Assembly: GCF_900142255.1 (NCBI RefSeq)
Contig: NZ_FRAF01000015.1
Coordinates: 1 to 64,000, forward strand
Length of the DNA: 64,000 nt
DNA from: Alicyclobacillus tolerans
Lineage (GTDB): Bacteria > Bacillota > Bacilli > Alicyclobacillales > Alicyclobacillaceae
Reading direction: 5' to 3'
Shown here: positions 26,303 to 34,650 of the stretch, piece after piece
Layout of the letters: the number at the start of each line of letters is the position of its first letter
Numbering within the stretch: the stretch's first letter is position 1
Notes under the pieces: model-generated
What the model was told of the DNA's origin: nothing
Seen by the model: only the letters and a program-made list of their open reading frames with translations
The model's database searches: none
Translations under genes and position numbers: made by a program

Positions 26303-27055
26303 ATGTACAAGCATTATACGATAACAGATATTCATACACACGTTTTACCGAATCTTGACGATGGTCCAGAAAATATGGAAGAAACCGAACATCTACTGAC
26401 AGCCATGCATGCAGTAGGGGTCGATCGAATTTTCTGCACATCCCACTATCTTTCTCCCTCTTTTGAAGTCTCTCTTCAGCAAATGACTTCAGCCTATGAT
26501 CTTCTGCAGTCCACTCCTCAAAAATCAGCATGGCCCGCACTTCAACTGGGTGCTGAAATGCGCGTCCATCTGCAACAATTGGAACGGCTAAAAGATAGTG
26601 ATTGGCCCCGCCTCGGAGACACGCATTACATTCTTCTGGAACTTCCCAACCTTGGACTCGCTCAAACTACTCTGCAATTTGTGAAACGTGTTACATCCGC
26701 AGGATTGCACCCCATTATTGCCCATCCTGAAAGACTTGTTGAATTGCAAAAGTCATTTGACTTAGTCGATCAACTGTTAGCTACTGGCGCTAGTTTCCAA
26801 TTAACTGCCAGCTGTTTTATACCTTCCGCCAAAGCGGATCGACCTGTGAATCGTCTGGCATGGACTTTGCTGGAGACCGGATATGCCAGCGTCATTGCGT
26901 CTGACAGCCATAACACCAACGCCCGCCCTCCTGCACTGGTCGCTGCATACCAAGGCATTGAAGAACGGTTTGGAGAGAAAGCGGTTATACAACTCATTGA
27001 AAATGCCAATAAGATATGGCAAGACGATGAAATCTCCCGAGTAGCTGTACGTTAG
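26303..27055 (+). CDS. PHP-type protein-tyrosine phosphatase, CpsB/YwqE-like
   Basis: The 250-residue metal-dependent phosphatase of the PHP superfamily carries DIHTHVLPNLDDGP at the N-terminus, IFCTSHY, HPIIAHPERL and SDSHNTN near the C-terminus. These provide the metal ligands of CpsB/YwqE. Such enzymes dephosphorylate bacterial tyrosine kinases that control exopolysaccharide export. No kinase or capsule genes lie beside it here, which is unusual, so its substrate is uncertain. Confidence 0.88.
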   Translation: MYKHYTITDIHTHVLPNLDDGPENMEETEHLLTAMHAVGVDRIFCTSHYLSPSFEVSLQQMTSAYDLLQSTPQKSAWPALQLGAEMRVHLQQLERLKDSDWPRLGDTHYILLELPNLGLAQTTLQFVKRVTSAGLHPIIAHPERLVELQKSFDLVDQLLATGASFQLTASCFIPSAKADRPVNRLAWTLLETGYASVIASDSHNTNARPPALVAAYQGIEERFGEKAVIQLIENANKIWQDDEISRVAVR

Positions 27056-27147
27056 ATTTGTTTGAAAGGTTTGAATGACTCACATGTGGAATTCATATAA
27101 AGAGACAAGTTGGTTACTTTCATTCTACCAAAAAGGACGGTGATGCC

Positions 27148-27567
27148 ATGATGAAAATTGCATTGATTGCCCATGATAATCTAAAAGACTGGATGGTCAA
27201 CTTTGCAGTTGCCTATGAACCTTTTCTCCTTCAACATCAACTTTTCGCTACAGGCACAACAGGTTTACGAATCATGGAAGCTACATCCCTGCAGGTCGAA
27301 CGACTGCAGTCCGGCCCAATTGGTGGCGATCAACAAATTGGTGCATTGATTGCTACAGATCAAATGGATATGGTCATTTTTTTGCGCGATCCGTTAACTG
27401 CTCAACCGCATGAGCCTGATATTTCTGCACTTTTGCGCATTTGTGATGTACATAATGTTCCTGTGGCAACCAACTTGGCAACTGCAGAAGCTCTCATTCG
27501 AGCTGCTGCTCAAAATTTGCTCGGTTCTTCTAACAAGCCTTTATTCTCTCCACCCAACTTTACCTGA
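27148..27567 (+). CDS. mgsA: Methylglyoxal synthase
   Basis: MgsA converts dihydroxyacetone phosphate to methylglyoxal and phosphate, bypassing lower glycolysis when phosphate is short. Family motifs visible are [30 protein letters not shown] (with the catalytic Asp) and [14 protein letters not shown]. Its 139 residues match the family. Two ATG codons lie in tandem at the start; the first is used here. Confidence 0.95.
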   Translation: MMKIALIAHDNLKDWMVNFAVAYEPFLLQHQLFATGTTGLRIMEATSLQVERLQSGPIGGDQQIGALIATDQMDMVIFLRDPLTAQPHEPDISALLRICDVHNVPVATNLATAEALIRAAAQNLLGSSNKPLFSPPNFT

Positions 27568-27620
27568 ACCGATTTTCCCTACCGTTTTGATTTCTAGAAT
27601 ATACTAAGGAGGCAAACTTC

Positions 27621-28877
27621 GTGGGTCATTTGGAAGACAGAAAAATACGCCGTGCAGCAGTAGCTGCTGCAATGGAGGACAATTCTTTTGCTTTGCTATT
27701 TTCTGGAACCCGTATTCCTCAATCGGAAGATCATGATTATCCTTTTAGTGTCAATCGCAACTTCTATTATTTGACGGGCTGCAACAGAGAAAATCAGATT
27801 TTGCTGATCAGCAAAAGAAATGGAAAAATCTCTGAGACCCTGTTTACACCTAAAACTAATCCTGATTTAGAAAAATGGGTCGGTTTCTATATGACTCCTG
27901 AAACCGTGAAATCACTCAGTCATATCGATGATGTCCAGCCTAGGGAATCATTCGAAAATATCCTCGGACGTATGTTGAGTTGGCAAAATCTCCAATATTG
28001 CTACCTGGATTTTGATCAAAACCAATTACAACAGGAGCCCATCAGCCTTTCACACCGCTTTGCAAACACCATACAACGTAACTATCCTGGACTGACGATT
28101 CGCAATTTACACTATACATTGAGTCAAATGCGCTTGATTAAATCATCTGCTGAAATTGAAGAAATTCGTAAAGCCATTGCTGTTACTAACGAGGCTATTC
28201 AAAATCTTTGGGCGCACAGCCAACCTGGAATGAAAGAATATCAACTGGAGGCTTACTTTGATTTTACACTTCGTAGCCACGGCGTTTCAGAACACGCTTT
28301 CCCGCCCATTGTTGCTTCTGGTGAGCGCGCTACCATCCTTCATTATGTCAGTAACGACTTAACTGCCGAAGATGGCGAACTCGTTTTGCTCGATCTAGGA
28401 GCCTCAAGCGGATACTATGCGGCTGATATTTCGCGGACTTTTCCGGTCAACGGTAAATTTTTTGAACGCCAAAAGGCTATATATGAAGCGGTTCTTGAAG
28501 CGGAGGAAAAAGTGATTGCCGCTGTGCGTCCCGGCGTCACTTGGTCTGTGCTGAATCAAGTGGCTAAAGATTCTTTAGCCGAATCTCTTGTTCGTTTGGG
28601 AATCGCAAAATCGAAGGATGAGATTGACGAATATTATTACCATAGCGTCGGTCACCCGTTGGGATTGGATACACATGATGTGGGCGATCGCGATGTTCCC
28701 CTGGCGCCTGGTATGGTGATTACCATAGAACCTGGATTGTATATTGCCAAGGAGAAGATTGGTATAAGAATTGAAGATGATATTTGGGTAACTGAAAACG
28801 GACACGAAGTCTTGTCACAAGCTATTCCCAAAACGGTTTCTGAAATCGAACAGCTTGTAGGAAAACATCGCCAATAA
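27621..28877 (+). CDS. pepP: Xaa-Pro aminopeptidase (M24)
   Basis: Aminopeptidase P removes N-terminal residues preceding proline. An AMP_N domain fills ~1-160. The pita-bread M24 domain then supplies the dimetal ligands: LLDLGASSGYYAADISRTF (two Asp), HSVGHPLGLDTHD (His), ITIEPGLYI (Glu) and GIRIEDDIWV (Glu). It has 418 residues. The GTG start follows AAGGAGG. It is separate from mgsA by only ~50 bases and may share its transcript. Confidence 0.93.
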   Translation: MGHLEDRKIRRAAVAAAMEDNSFALLFSGTRIPQSEDHDYPFSVNRNFYYLTGCNRENQILLISKRNGKISETLFTPKTNPDLEKWVGFYMTPETVKSLSHIDDVQPRESFENILGRMLSWQNLQYCYLDFDQNQLQQEPISLSHRFANTIQRNYPGLTIRNLHYTLSQMRLIKSSAEIEEIRKAIAVTNEAIQNLWAHSQPGMKEYQLEAYFDFTLRSHGVSEHAFPPIVASGERATILHYVSNDLTAEDGELVLLDLGASSGYYAADISRTFPVNGKFFERQKAIYEAVLEAEEKVIAAVRPGVTWSVLNQVAKDSLAESLVRLGIAKSKDEIDEYYYHSVGHPLGLDTHDVGDRDVPLAPGMVITIEPGLYIAKEKIGIRIEDDIWVTENGHEVLSQAIPKTVSEIEQLVGKHRQ

Positions 28878-28913
28878 ACCTGTAAAGACGAATACGACTT
28901 TTATCATCAGCAT

Positions 28914-28949
28914 AGGACTGTCCCACTCGTTCTTCCATGGGGCAGTCCT
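28914..28949. terminator. Hairpin between convergent pepP and oligoendopeptidase genes
   Basis: AGGACTGTCCCA pairs with TGGGGCAGTCCT (one wobble, 12 bp) across 12 bases. It sits between two convergent genes but has no clear T-run on either side, so termination is probable rather than certain. Confidence 0.45.
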
Positions 28950-29014
28950 ATTCAACATGGATAACATCAGGAGTATTCTTGTTCCAACGCGCAGATTGTC
29001 AAACCTTAGTCAAT

Positions 29015-30721
29015 CTAAAATCGACTAGCGTCCACACTATCTAACCAACGAGTTATAGGTGCTGTGACGGATGCTACTGCCCCTTCTTGAAAAGGTGACA
29101 TCAGCCTTCCTTCTCGAACAATATCGAGAAAGGAACGACTTCCCCCTACCCTGCATATGCGCAAATAATCTTTCCAGGCTTCTTCGGGATTTTCTTGCCT
29201 TTTTTTCCAAAATTGAAACGCACACACTTGAGCCAAGGTGTAATAAATATAAAAAAAAGGACTTGTGTAGATGTGCGTTTGGTGCTGCCAATATCCACCC
29301 GCCTCAAGAAATGGATTATTTTCATAATCTCGATGCGGTAAATATTCTTTCTCTATGTTCAACCATATTTCTTTGCGTTCCCTTGGTGATAGATTGGGTT
29401 CGCTATAGATTTGATGTTGAAATTCATCTACTGCCACGCCATATGGAATAAAAGTTAGCGCTTCTGATAGATGTTTATAGCGAAATTTATCCGCATCTTC
29501 TGCAAAGAAGTTATCCATCCAGGGCCATGTGATAAATTCCATACTCATAGAATGGATTTCACATGCTTCTAAAGTTGGAAATAAATATTCAGGTACCGGC
29601 AATTTTCGGCTCATATAACTCTGAAAAGCATGCCCAGCTTCATGAGTCAGTACAGTCACATCATGATAAGTGCCATTAAAATTAGCAAAAATAAAGGGGG
29701 CTTCGTATTTAGGAATTACCGTGCAGTACCCACCTACCGCTTTTCCCTTCTGAGCCAGCAAATCCATTAATTCGTTCTCCTGCATATTGCGGAAAAACTG
29801 CCCCGTTTCAGGAGAAAGTTCTTCATACATTTGAGCTGCTTGAGCTATAATCCAATCTGCGTTTCCGTGTGGATGGGGATTTCCATTAGCAAAAGTCAAC
29901 GACTCATCATAGTATCGAAGGTTCTCCAGTTGCAGTCTGTTTCTTTGCTCCTCACGGAGTCTGCTTGCTATGGGTACTATTTCCTGTTTAACCTGACGCC
30001 TAAAGCGGGCTACCATTGCGGCATCATAATCTGTTCGATTCAGTCTTGCATAGGCGAGTTCCACAAAACTTGGATAGCCAAGTTTTCTGGCCATTTCATG
30101 TCGAACATGGACTAATTCGTCATAAATATTATCTAAATCTTCTTCTCTTTCTAAAAAATAATTCCACAAGCTTTCTTGTGCGTCTTTCCTTGTTTCGCGA
30201 TTCGTTGACTGAACGTAGGGACCTAGCTGCGAGAGATTGAGTATTTGGCCTTGAAACTCTATATTGGCTGCTGCCATCAATTGTTGATAACTTGTTATAA
30301 GCTGATTTTCTTTTTGTAAATACGGGATGATGGATTCATCAAATGTTTTTACACTATTTTCTGCGATTCGGAAAAGCTGTTTTCCCCATTTGAGCTCTAG
30401 TTCACGACGAAATGGTGTATTGATGAGTTTCTGATAATATTTATTAATCATCCCCTCCATAATGGGGCCATTCTGATCAAAATATGCCTGCTGTTCTTTG
30501 TAAAATTCATCTTCGGTGTTCATACTATGCCTTATGTAGACCAACGACTGCCGAGAATTGTAGTCCATTCTCAATCGTTGTATTTCTTCCAAAACTTCAT
30601 CTTGTTTTTCCGCAGATGTACTACCCTCAAACTTTTCTATTAATAGGGAAAACTTTCCCGCCATCTCCTGTATATCCGGTTTCTCATACAACATTTCTGT
30701 AAATCTCATATCAATCGTCAT
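29015..30721 (-). CDS. M3 family oligoendopeptidase (PepF-like)
   Basis: The zinc oligopeptidase has 568 residues. The active-site helix is LTHEAGHAFQSYMS (HExxH), with the third ligand in the following TLEACEIHSMSMEF. It is cytoplasmic, with no signal peptide, and probably degrades short peptides. This length and layout match the M3B group 'M3 family oligoendopeptidase'. It is transcribed toward pepP. It seems monocistronic. Confidence 0.9.
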   Translation of the reverse strand: MTIDMRFTEMLYEKPDIQEMAGKFSLLIEKFEGSTSAEKQDEVLEEIQRLRMDYNSRQSLVYIRHSMNTEDEFYKEQQAYFDQNGPIMEGMINKYYQKLINTPFRRELELKWGKQLFRIAENSVKTFDESIIPYLQKENQLITSYQQLMAAANIEFQGQILNLSQLGPYVQSTNRETRKDAQESLWNYFLEREEDLDNIYDELVHVRHEMARKLGYPSFVELAYARLNRTDYDAAMVARFRRQVKQEIVPIASRLREEQRNRLQLENLRYYDESLTFANGNPHPHGNADWIIAQAAQMYEELSPETGQFFRNMQENELMDLLAQKGKAVGGYCTVIPKYEAPFIFANFNGTYHDVTVLTHEAGHAFQSYMSRKLPVPEYLFPTLEACEIHSMSMEFITWPWMDNFFAEDADKFRYKHLSEALTFIPYGVAVDEFQHQIYSEPNLSPRERKEIWLNIEKEYLPHRDYENNPFLEAGGYWQHQTHIYTSPFFYIYYTLAQVCAFQFWKKRQENPEEAWKDYLRICRVGGSRSFLDIVREGRLMSPFQEGAVASVTAPITRWLDSVDASRF

Positions 30722-30781
30722 CTCCCCTCGTTTCCTCTTCTTCTATTCAAAGTATACTGAAACTCAGGGATGATGACTGAA

Positions 30782-31264
30782 TTAATTTTCTTGTTGACGT
30801 GGTGCCTGTTGAACGAGTGCCATACGCTGGCGACGAAGCGCTTCTATTGCCTTCATGGGTAAACTTGCAGGAGTTTCTGCCGTGTGCGATTGGCTAACTG
30901 ATTGTTCATCTGTCGAAGCTGTAATGGATTCTCCCCCTGTGACTTGATTTAGCGTTTTATTCTCCACTGATGGTTGAGTTACATTTGTTTGCTTTTCATC
31001 TGTTCTAACGGGTATCGATTCTAAAGCCTCCATGGCTATGTTTTCTTTCACTTTGTCTACCGTTGTATCACTTGTCATGATTCTCGATTGTTTTAGATGT
31101 TGCTCCACAATTCTCAATATCTCGTAGCTAAAATCGCCTTCGCTCTTTAGTTGATTAATAAAATTTACAACTTCTTGCGGCGTGTCAGACGCAATATAAA
31201 TATGAATCAAATCTCCATGACGAACTGTCTTTTCCCTGCGACGCCGCTCTCGCCGCTCATTCAC
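30782..31264 (-). CDS. Probable ParR-like adaptor of the ParM actin
   Basis: This 160-residue protein overlaps the actin-like gene by four bases (ATGA). It begins with a basic RRERRRREK stretch. HIYIASDTPQEVVNFINQLK follows, with the strand-helix-helix rhythm of a ribbon-helix-helix DNA-binding domain. The middle is a polar linker, and the C-terminus ends in a short amphipathic helix (SLPMKAIEALRRQRMALV). An RHH head and a C-terminal helix that caps the filament is the known design of ParR. The assignment rests on this layout and on the partner gene, not on a recognised family match. Confidence 0.6.
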   Translation of the reverse strand: MNERRERRRREKTVRHGDLIHIYIASDTPQEVVNFINQLKSEGDFSYEILRIVEQHLKQSRIMTSDTTVDKVKENIAMEALESIPVRTDEKQTNVTQPSVENKTLNQVTGGESITASTDEQSVSQSHTAETPASLPMKAIEALRRQRMALVQQAPRQQEN

Positions 31265-32427
31265 GCTTTATCAGCCTCTGCTGAAGCTATTTCCATTTGA
31301 GCTGGCGACAAAGCGGTCGCTAAAGAGCGGAAAGTTCCACGCAAATTACGCATTTGTGCTAATTCTGGTGTATCAAAACGAAGTGGATGTCCTTGTCGGT
31401 CTAACTCTTTTATATAGGGGCTGAGTATGGCCGATCCGCCACCGATAAATAAAAATTCTTCCGCTTCTGGTGCAGCTGCCCACGCATCAAGTACTCTATC
31501 CAGTACTTCTCGGGCCAACTCGCTTAAGTGCAAATTTGCAATATCAGCAATACTTCCTTTAACCAAACCCTGCCATCGTACTTCATAATCTTTATGAACC
31601 AATCTTTCTACTACATTGACATCACTGCTTAAATACTCTTGTCCCATAGCAGTATTAAAATCTTTGCGAATTTTAGTGACAATGTCGTTTAAATTAATTC
31701 GAAATCCTGTGGAAGTATAGTCGTCAAGTTGCAAACCTGGTCGAAAAAATGCAATATCCAGGTCAATTCCACCGAGATCAGCCACTCCAAAAGCTTTGTT
31801 GGCGAGTGAATTCCCTTTTTCACTGGCAATATCAATAATACCAGCCACGTTATCAACATTTACTCCATCAGGCAGCGCAATATCCAGTTCAACTACAACT
31901 CCAGCATACTCGGGTGTTGATTTAAATTGTACGGTATGAATTCCGGCTGTCAGTTTTTCTTCAAATAGTGCTGCTTCTCCCACTTCTGCTATAGGTAATC
32001 CGATACCAAGCTGTACATCGACTCGTAATTTTTTAACTCCGTTCTGGATATCTTGCGCATGTTTTTGCGCAGCTGCATAAGCGATGGCGGTTAACGTTGT
32101 AATGAGCGTCTCTACTCGTTGCGATTTCATCTGGGCTGCCCGATAACCAACAATGGATTGGGCGCGAGCATTTCGAGATGCTAAGACACCCACGTGATAA
32201 TTTCTTCCTGCCCCTTCCGGAATCGCTGGGGAGACAATTTCGACATCTAAATTTTCTATGGGAGAGCCTTGGTTTAGAATCACTTTTCGTTTGATATCCG
32301 ATTGGAAAATTACATTGGGAAACATGAAAGTTTGATCAATATTTTCATATGCTGCCTTAACAAAACTATTGCCATTGTCGACAGCGATAACGAGTTGTGT
32401 TTCTTTCATATTGGATTCCTTGGCCAT
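31261..32427 (-). CDS. parM: ParM/StbA-type bacterial actin
   Basis: The 388-residue actin-fold ATPase has phosphate-1 motif VDNGNSFVKAA, phosphate-2 motif VADLGGIDLDIAFF and the adenosine motif FIGGGSAILSPYI, in the spacing of ParM/Alp7A. Such proteins form filaments that push plasmid copies apart. Here the gene lies between ordinary chromosomal genes, with a ParR-like gene behind it and a 58-bp dyad in front. MreB is excluded by sequence. Possible roles are a captured plasmid maintenance module or a domesticated filament; DNA context does not decide. Confidence 0.8.
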   Translation of the reverse strand: MAKESNMKETQLVIAVDNGNSFVKAAYENIDQTFMFPNVIFQSDIKRKVILNQGSPIENLDVEIVSPAIPEGAGRNYHVGVLASRNARAQSIVGYRAAQMKSQRVETLITTLTAIAYAAAQKHAQDIQNGVKKLRVDVQLGIGLPIAEVGEAALFEEKLTAGIHTVQFKSTPEYAGVVVELDIALPDGVNVDNVAGIIDIASEKGNSLANKAFGVADLGGIDLDIAFFRPGLQLDDYTSTGFRINLNDIVTKIRKDFNTAMGQEYLSSDVNVVERLVHKDYEVRWQGLVKGSIADIANLHLSELAREVLDRVLDAWAAAPEAEEFLFIGGGSAILSPYIKELDRQGHPLRFDTPELAQMRNLRGTFRSLATALSPAQMEIASAEADKA

Positions 32428-32559
32428 GGGCTGCTCTCCTTTTAATCATTCTTTCCTCTGTCCAGCAAAACTGTCATTCTGTAATCACTATCCTACCTAC
32501 CACTCATTATAGAGATTGTGCTAGATTATCGTCAAACATCAATGCATTTATGAATTTAT

Positions 32560-32617
32560 GGGTTAATAAATAAATGAATATACTAGTTAACTACTAAATT
32601 CATATATTAATTAACCC
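32560..32617. repeat. 58-bp dyad upstream of the ParM-like gene (candidate centromere/operator)
   Basis: Arms at 32560-32579 and 32598-32617 match as inverted repeats at 18 of 20 positions. The perfect palindrome TAGTTAACTA (32584-32593) sits on exactly the same centre (32588.5). Overall 25 of 29 position pairs are complementary. The region is very AT-rich and lies 133 bases before the actin gene, where type II partition systems carry their parC site and promoter. Confidence 0.6.
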
Positions 32618-32657
32618 CTAAACCCGTTATCGAAAAAAAGTGAAATCAAAATAAAAA

Positions 32658-32688
32658 ACCTTAATGAATGAAGAACATTCATTAAGGT
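32658..32688 (-). terminator. Rho-independent terminator of the MaoC dehydratase pair
   Basis: ACCTTAATGAATG and CATTCATTAAGGT form a perfect 13-bp stem with a 5-base loop. On the minus strand it runs into TTTTTTATTTTG. It lies 18 bases beyond the last dehydratase gene. Confidence 0.85.
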
Positions 32689-32705
32689 TAGAAAAAAGAA
32701 AATTA

Positions 32706-33128
32706 TTACTGCTGAGGAACCATAAAAGTAGCCGAACCTGCTACAACACGAGCTCCATTCTGAGTATGAGCTTCAATATCACACTCAACGTAATATTCCG
32801 TACCTTGCTCTTCTATTTTTGTTACTTTACCACTACAAGTAACAACATCCCCAGGCCGAACCATTTCCTGAAATCGAACCCCAAACTGTAAAATTCGGCC
32901 TTGATAAGGCTTAACCGTATCCTTAATCATTTGTCCCACAAAAGCCATGGTCAGCATACCATGCGCGATAACTCCACCAAGGCCCGCTTCAATTGCAAAC
33001 TCGTCCACCGTATGAATGGGATTAAAATCACCTGATGCACCAGAATACATAACCAGTTGTGTTTTCGTTATGGGCGGCTTGATCAAACGAGGTAACTCCT
33101 GCCCAATCGTGAATAAAGGATTCATCAC
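32706..33128 (-). CDS. MaoC-like (R)-hydroxyacyl dehydratase subunit, HadB-like
   Basis: The single hot-dog domain protein (140 aa) contains YSGASGDFNPIHTVDEFA, the MaoC/R-hydratase active-site motif with catalytic Asp and His, and later GVIAHGMLTMAF. It is probably the catalytic half of a heterodimeric dehydratase acting on 3-hydroxyacyl thioesters. Its ATG overlaps the stop of the upstream partner (ATGA), which lacks this motif. The substrate is unknown. It could belong to fatty-acid synthesis or to beta-oxidation-type degradation. Confidence 0.85.
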   Translation of the reverse strand: MMNPLFTIGQELPRLIKPPITKTQLVMYSGASGDFNPIHTVDEFAIEAGLGGVIAHGMLTMAFVGQMIKDTVKPYQGRILQFGVRFQEMVRPGDVVTCSGKVTKIEEQGTEYYVECDIEAHTQNGARVVAGSATFMVPQQ

Positions 33129-33565
33129 TTAGCACCTCCCGTACGAATAACTGTTGAATTTTCAACCAACAAGAGTTCTCCAGCACTGTTCCTAACTTCA
33201 GCTTCAAACATGTAAAATGTCATGCTACCTAGTCGACCTGAGCTCTCGCGCACTTTTAACAATTTACGACTGCAAAAAACTACATCTCCAGCATAGATAG
33301 GTTTGTGGTATGTAAATCTCTGCTCACCATGTATTAACCCAGCTTTAGGCATCTCAAGACCAGGTATCTCTCCGTAATCAAATGTACGAGAAAAAGTAGG
33401 AGGAACCGGAATGGCAGGAAAACCTGCTTTTTTTGCCGCTTCCTCATCCCGGTAAACGGGATCGTCATCTCCTATCGCTTCAGCGAATTTTCGAATAGCT
33501 CCCTTTTCAACCTCATTTTTTACAGGTTGCGAAGAAACACCAACCATATCCTGCAAAGACGACAT
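33125..33565 (-). CDS. FAS1-like/MaoC N-terminal-type dehydratase subunit, HadA-like
   Basis: The 146-residue hot-dog protein has EKGAIRKFAEAIGDDDPVYR and VPPTFSRTFDYG, characteristic of the MaoC_dehydrat_N (FAS1-like dehydratase) family that pairs with HadB. It lacks the D-x-N-P-I-H motif of its neighbour, so it should be the substrate-binding, non-catalytic partner. ATG 33565 follows AAGGGGTG; a GTG three codons upstream is inside that ribosome site. Confidence 0.83.
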   Translation of the reverse strand: MSSLQDMVGVSSQPVKNEVEKGAIRKFAEAIGDDDPVYRDEEAAKKAGFPAIPVPPTFSRTFDYGEIPGLEMPKAGLIHGEQRFTYHKPIYAGDVVFCSRKLLKVRESSGRLGSMTFYMFEAEVRNSAGELLLVENSTVIRTGGAK

Positions 33566-33602
33566 TTTATACACCCCTTTTTAAGAACATACTGCATCAT
33601 CA

Positions 33603-34468
33603 TCATACTAGTACAATAGTTTTATTACGATGCACAAGAATCCGATCCTCCACATGCCACTTCACAGCTTGAAATAATGTGGAACGTTCCACATTTTGAC
33701 CAATTCGTTTCAGATCATTTACTGAATCTCTATGGCTAACCCGCAAAACCTGTTGTTCAATAATAGGTCCATCATCCAATTCTTCAGTCACATAATGGGC
33801 AGTCGCACCAATTAACTTTACACCACGATGATAAGCCTGTTCATACGGATTACAACCTACAAATGCCGGCAAAAAAGAATGATGAATATTAATGATACGG
33901 TTAGGAAAAGCCGCTAAAAATGTGGGGAAAGAATCTGCATATATCTAGCCAAGACAATAAAATCAACTTGCTTTCCAATGAGGTTAAGTTGTTTTTCTTC
34001 AATCATTGCTTTCGTGTCTGGACGAACAGGCAAATAATGAAAAGGTATCCCTAAAGATTCAACCAAAAAACGAGCATCATCATGATTGCTGATCACCATG
34101 CGAATATCCGCATGCAAGTGACCTATTTCCCATTGCCATAATAATTCTCGTAAACAATGTTCCTCTCGAGAAACAAAAATAACAAGTTGTTTGCGACGAT
34201 TGGAGAGTTCAAAGTGATAATCCATAACAAATCTATCCGCAATCTCAGCAAACTCAGAACGTAAACAATAAATTAAACTTCCAACTGAAGGTATCTCAAA
34301 TTCAATCCTCATAAAAAACAAGTTGTCATCTTCACTCGTGTACTGATTAGATTCCACAATATTAGCGTCATGCAGGAACAGGAATTCAGAAATAGATTTG
34401 ATAATGCCTGGTTGGTCTTTACAAATCACTCTTAATCTGCAGCGAGAATCTCTTTCACGCAATAACAA
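33603..34468 (-). pseudogene. purU: Formyltetrahydrofolate deformylase with a one-base frameshift
   Basis: PurU hydrolyses 10-formyl-THF to formate and THF. The first piece (34468-33914) holds the ACT domain (LRVICKDQPGIIKSISEFLF, MRIEFEI) and most of the formyltransferase fold, and stops right after [12 protein letters not shown]. The next frame continues without gap: [19 protein letters not shown] with the catalytic Asn/His region, then [17 protein letters not shown]. Joining needs one extra base in the T5 run opposite 33916-33920. The start is a TTG at 34468 behind AGAGGTGG. Either the gene is broken, the base call is wrong, or slippage on the T-run restores the protein; all other positions appear intact. 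Confidence 0.85.
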
Positions 34469-34650
34469 ATATTCACCACCTCTATAAACCTCAACCCTAG
34501 ACAGAAAGAAATAAGAAAGACAGACAAGCATTCTGCATAATTTTACACTACGCAAACTTAATTTCGACAGTATTTGACGTCCTGTCTTTGTTACACTTTC
34601 CACATTGTCATCATACATATATTTACATCGAAATTAGGATGGTGCCTTGT

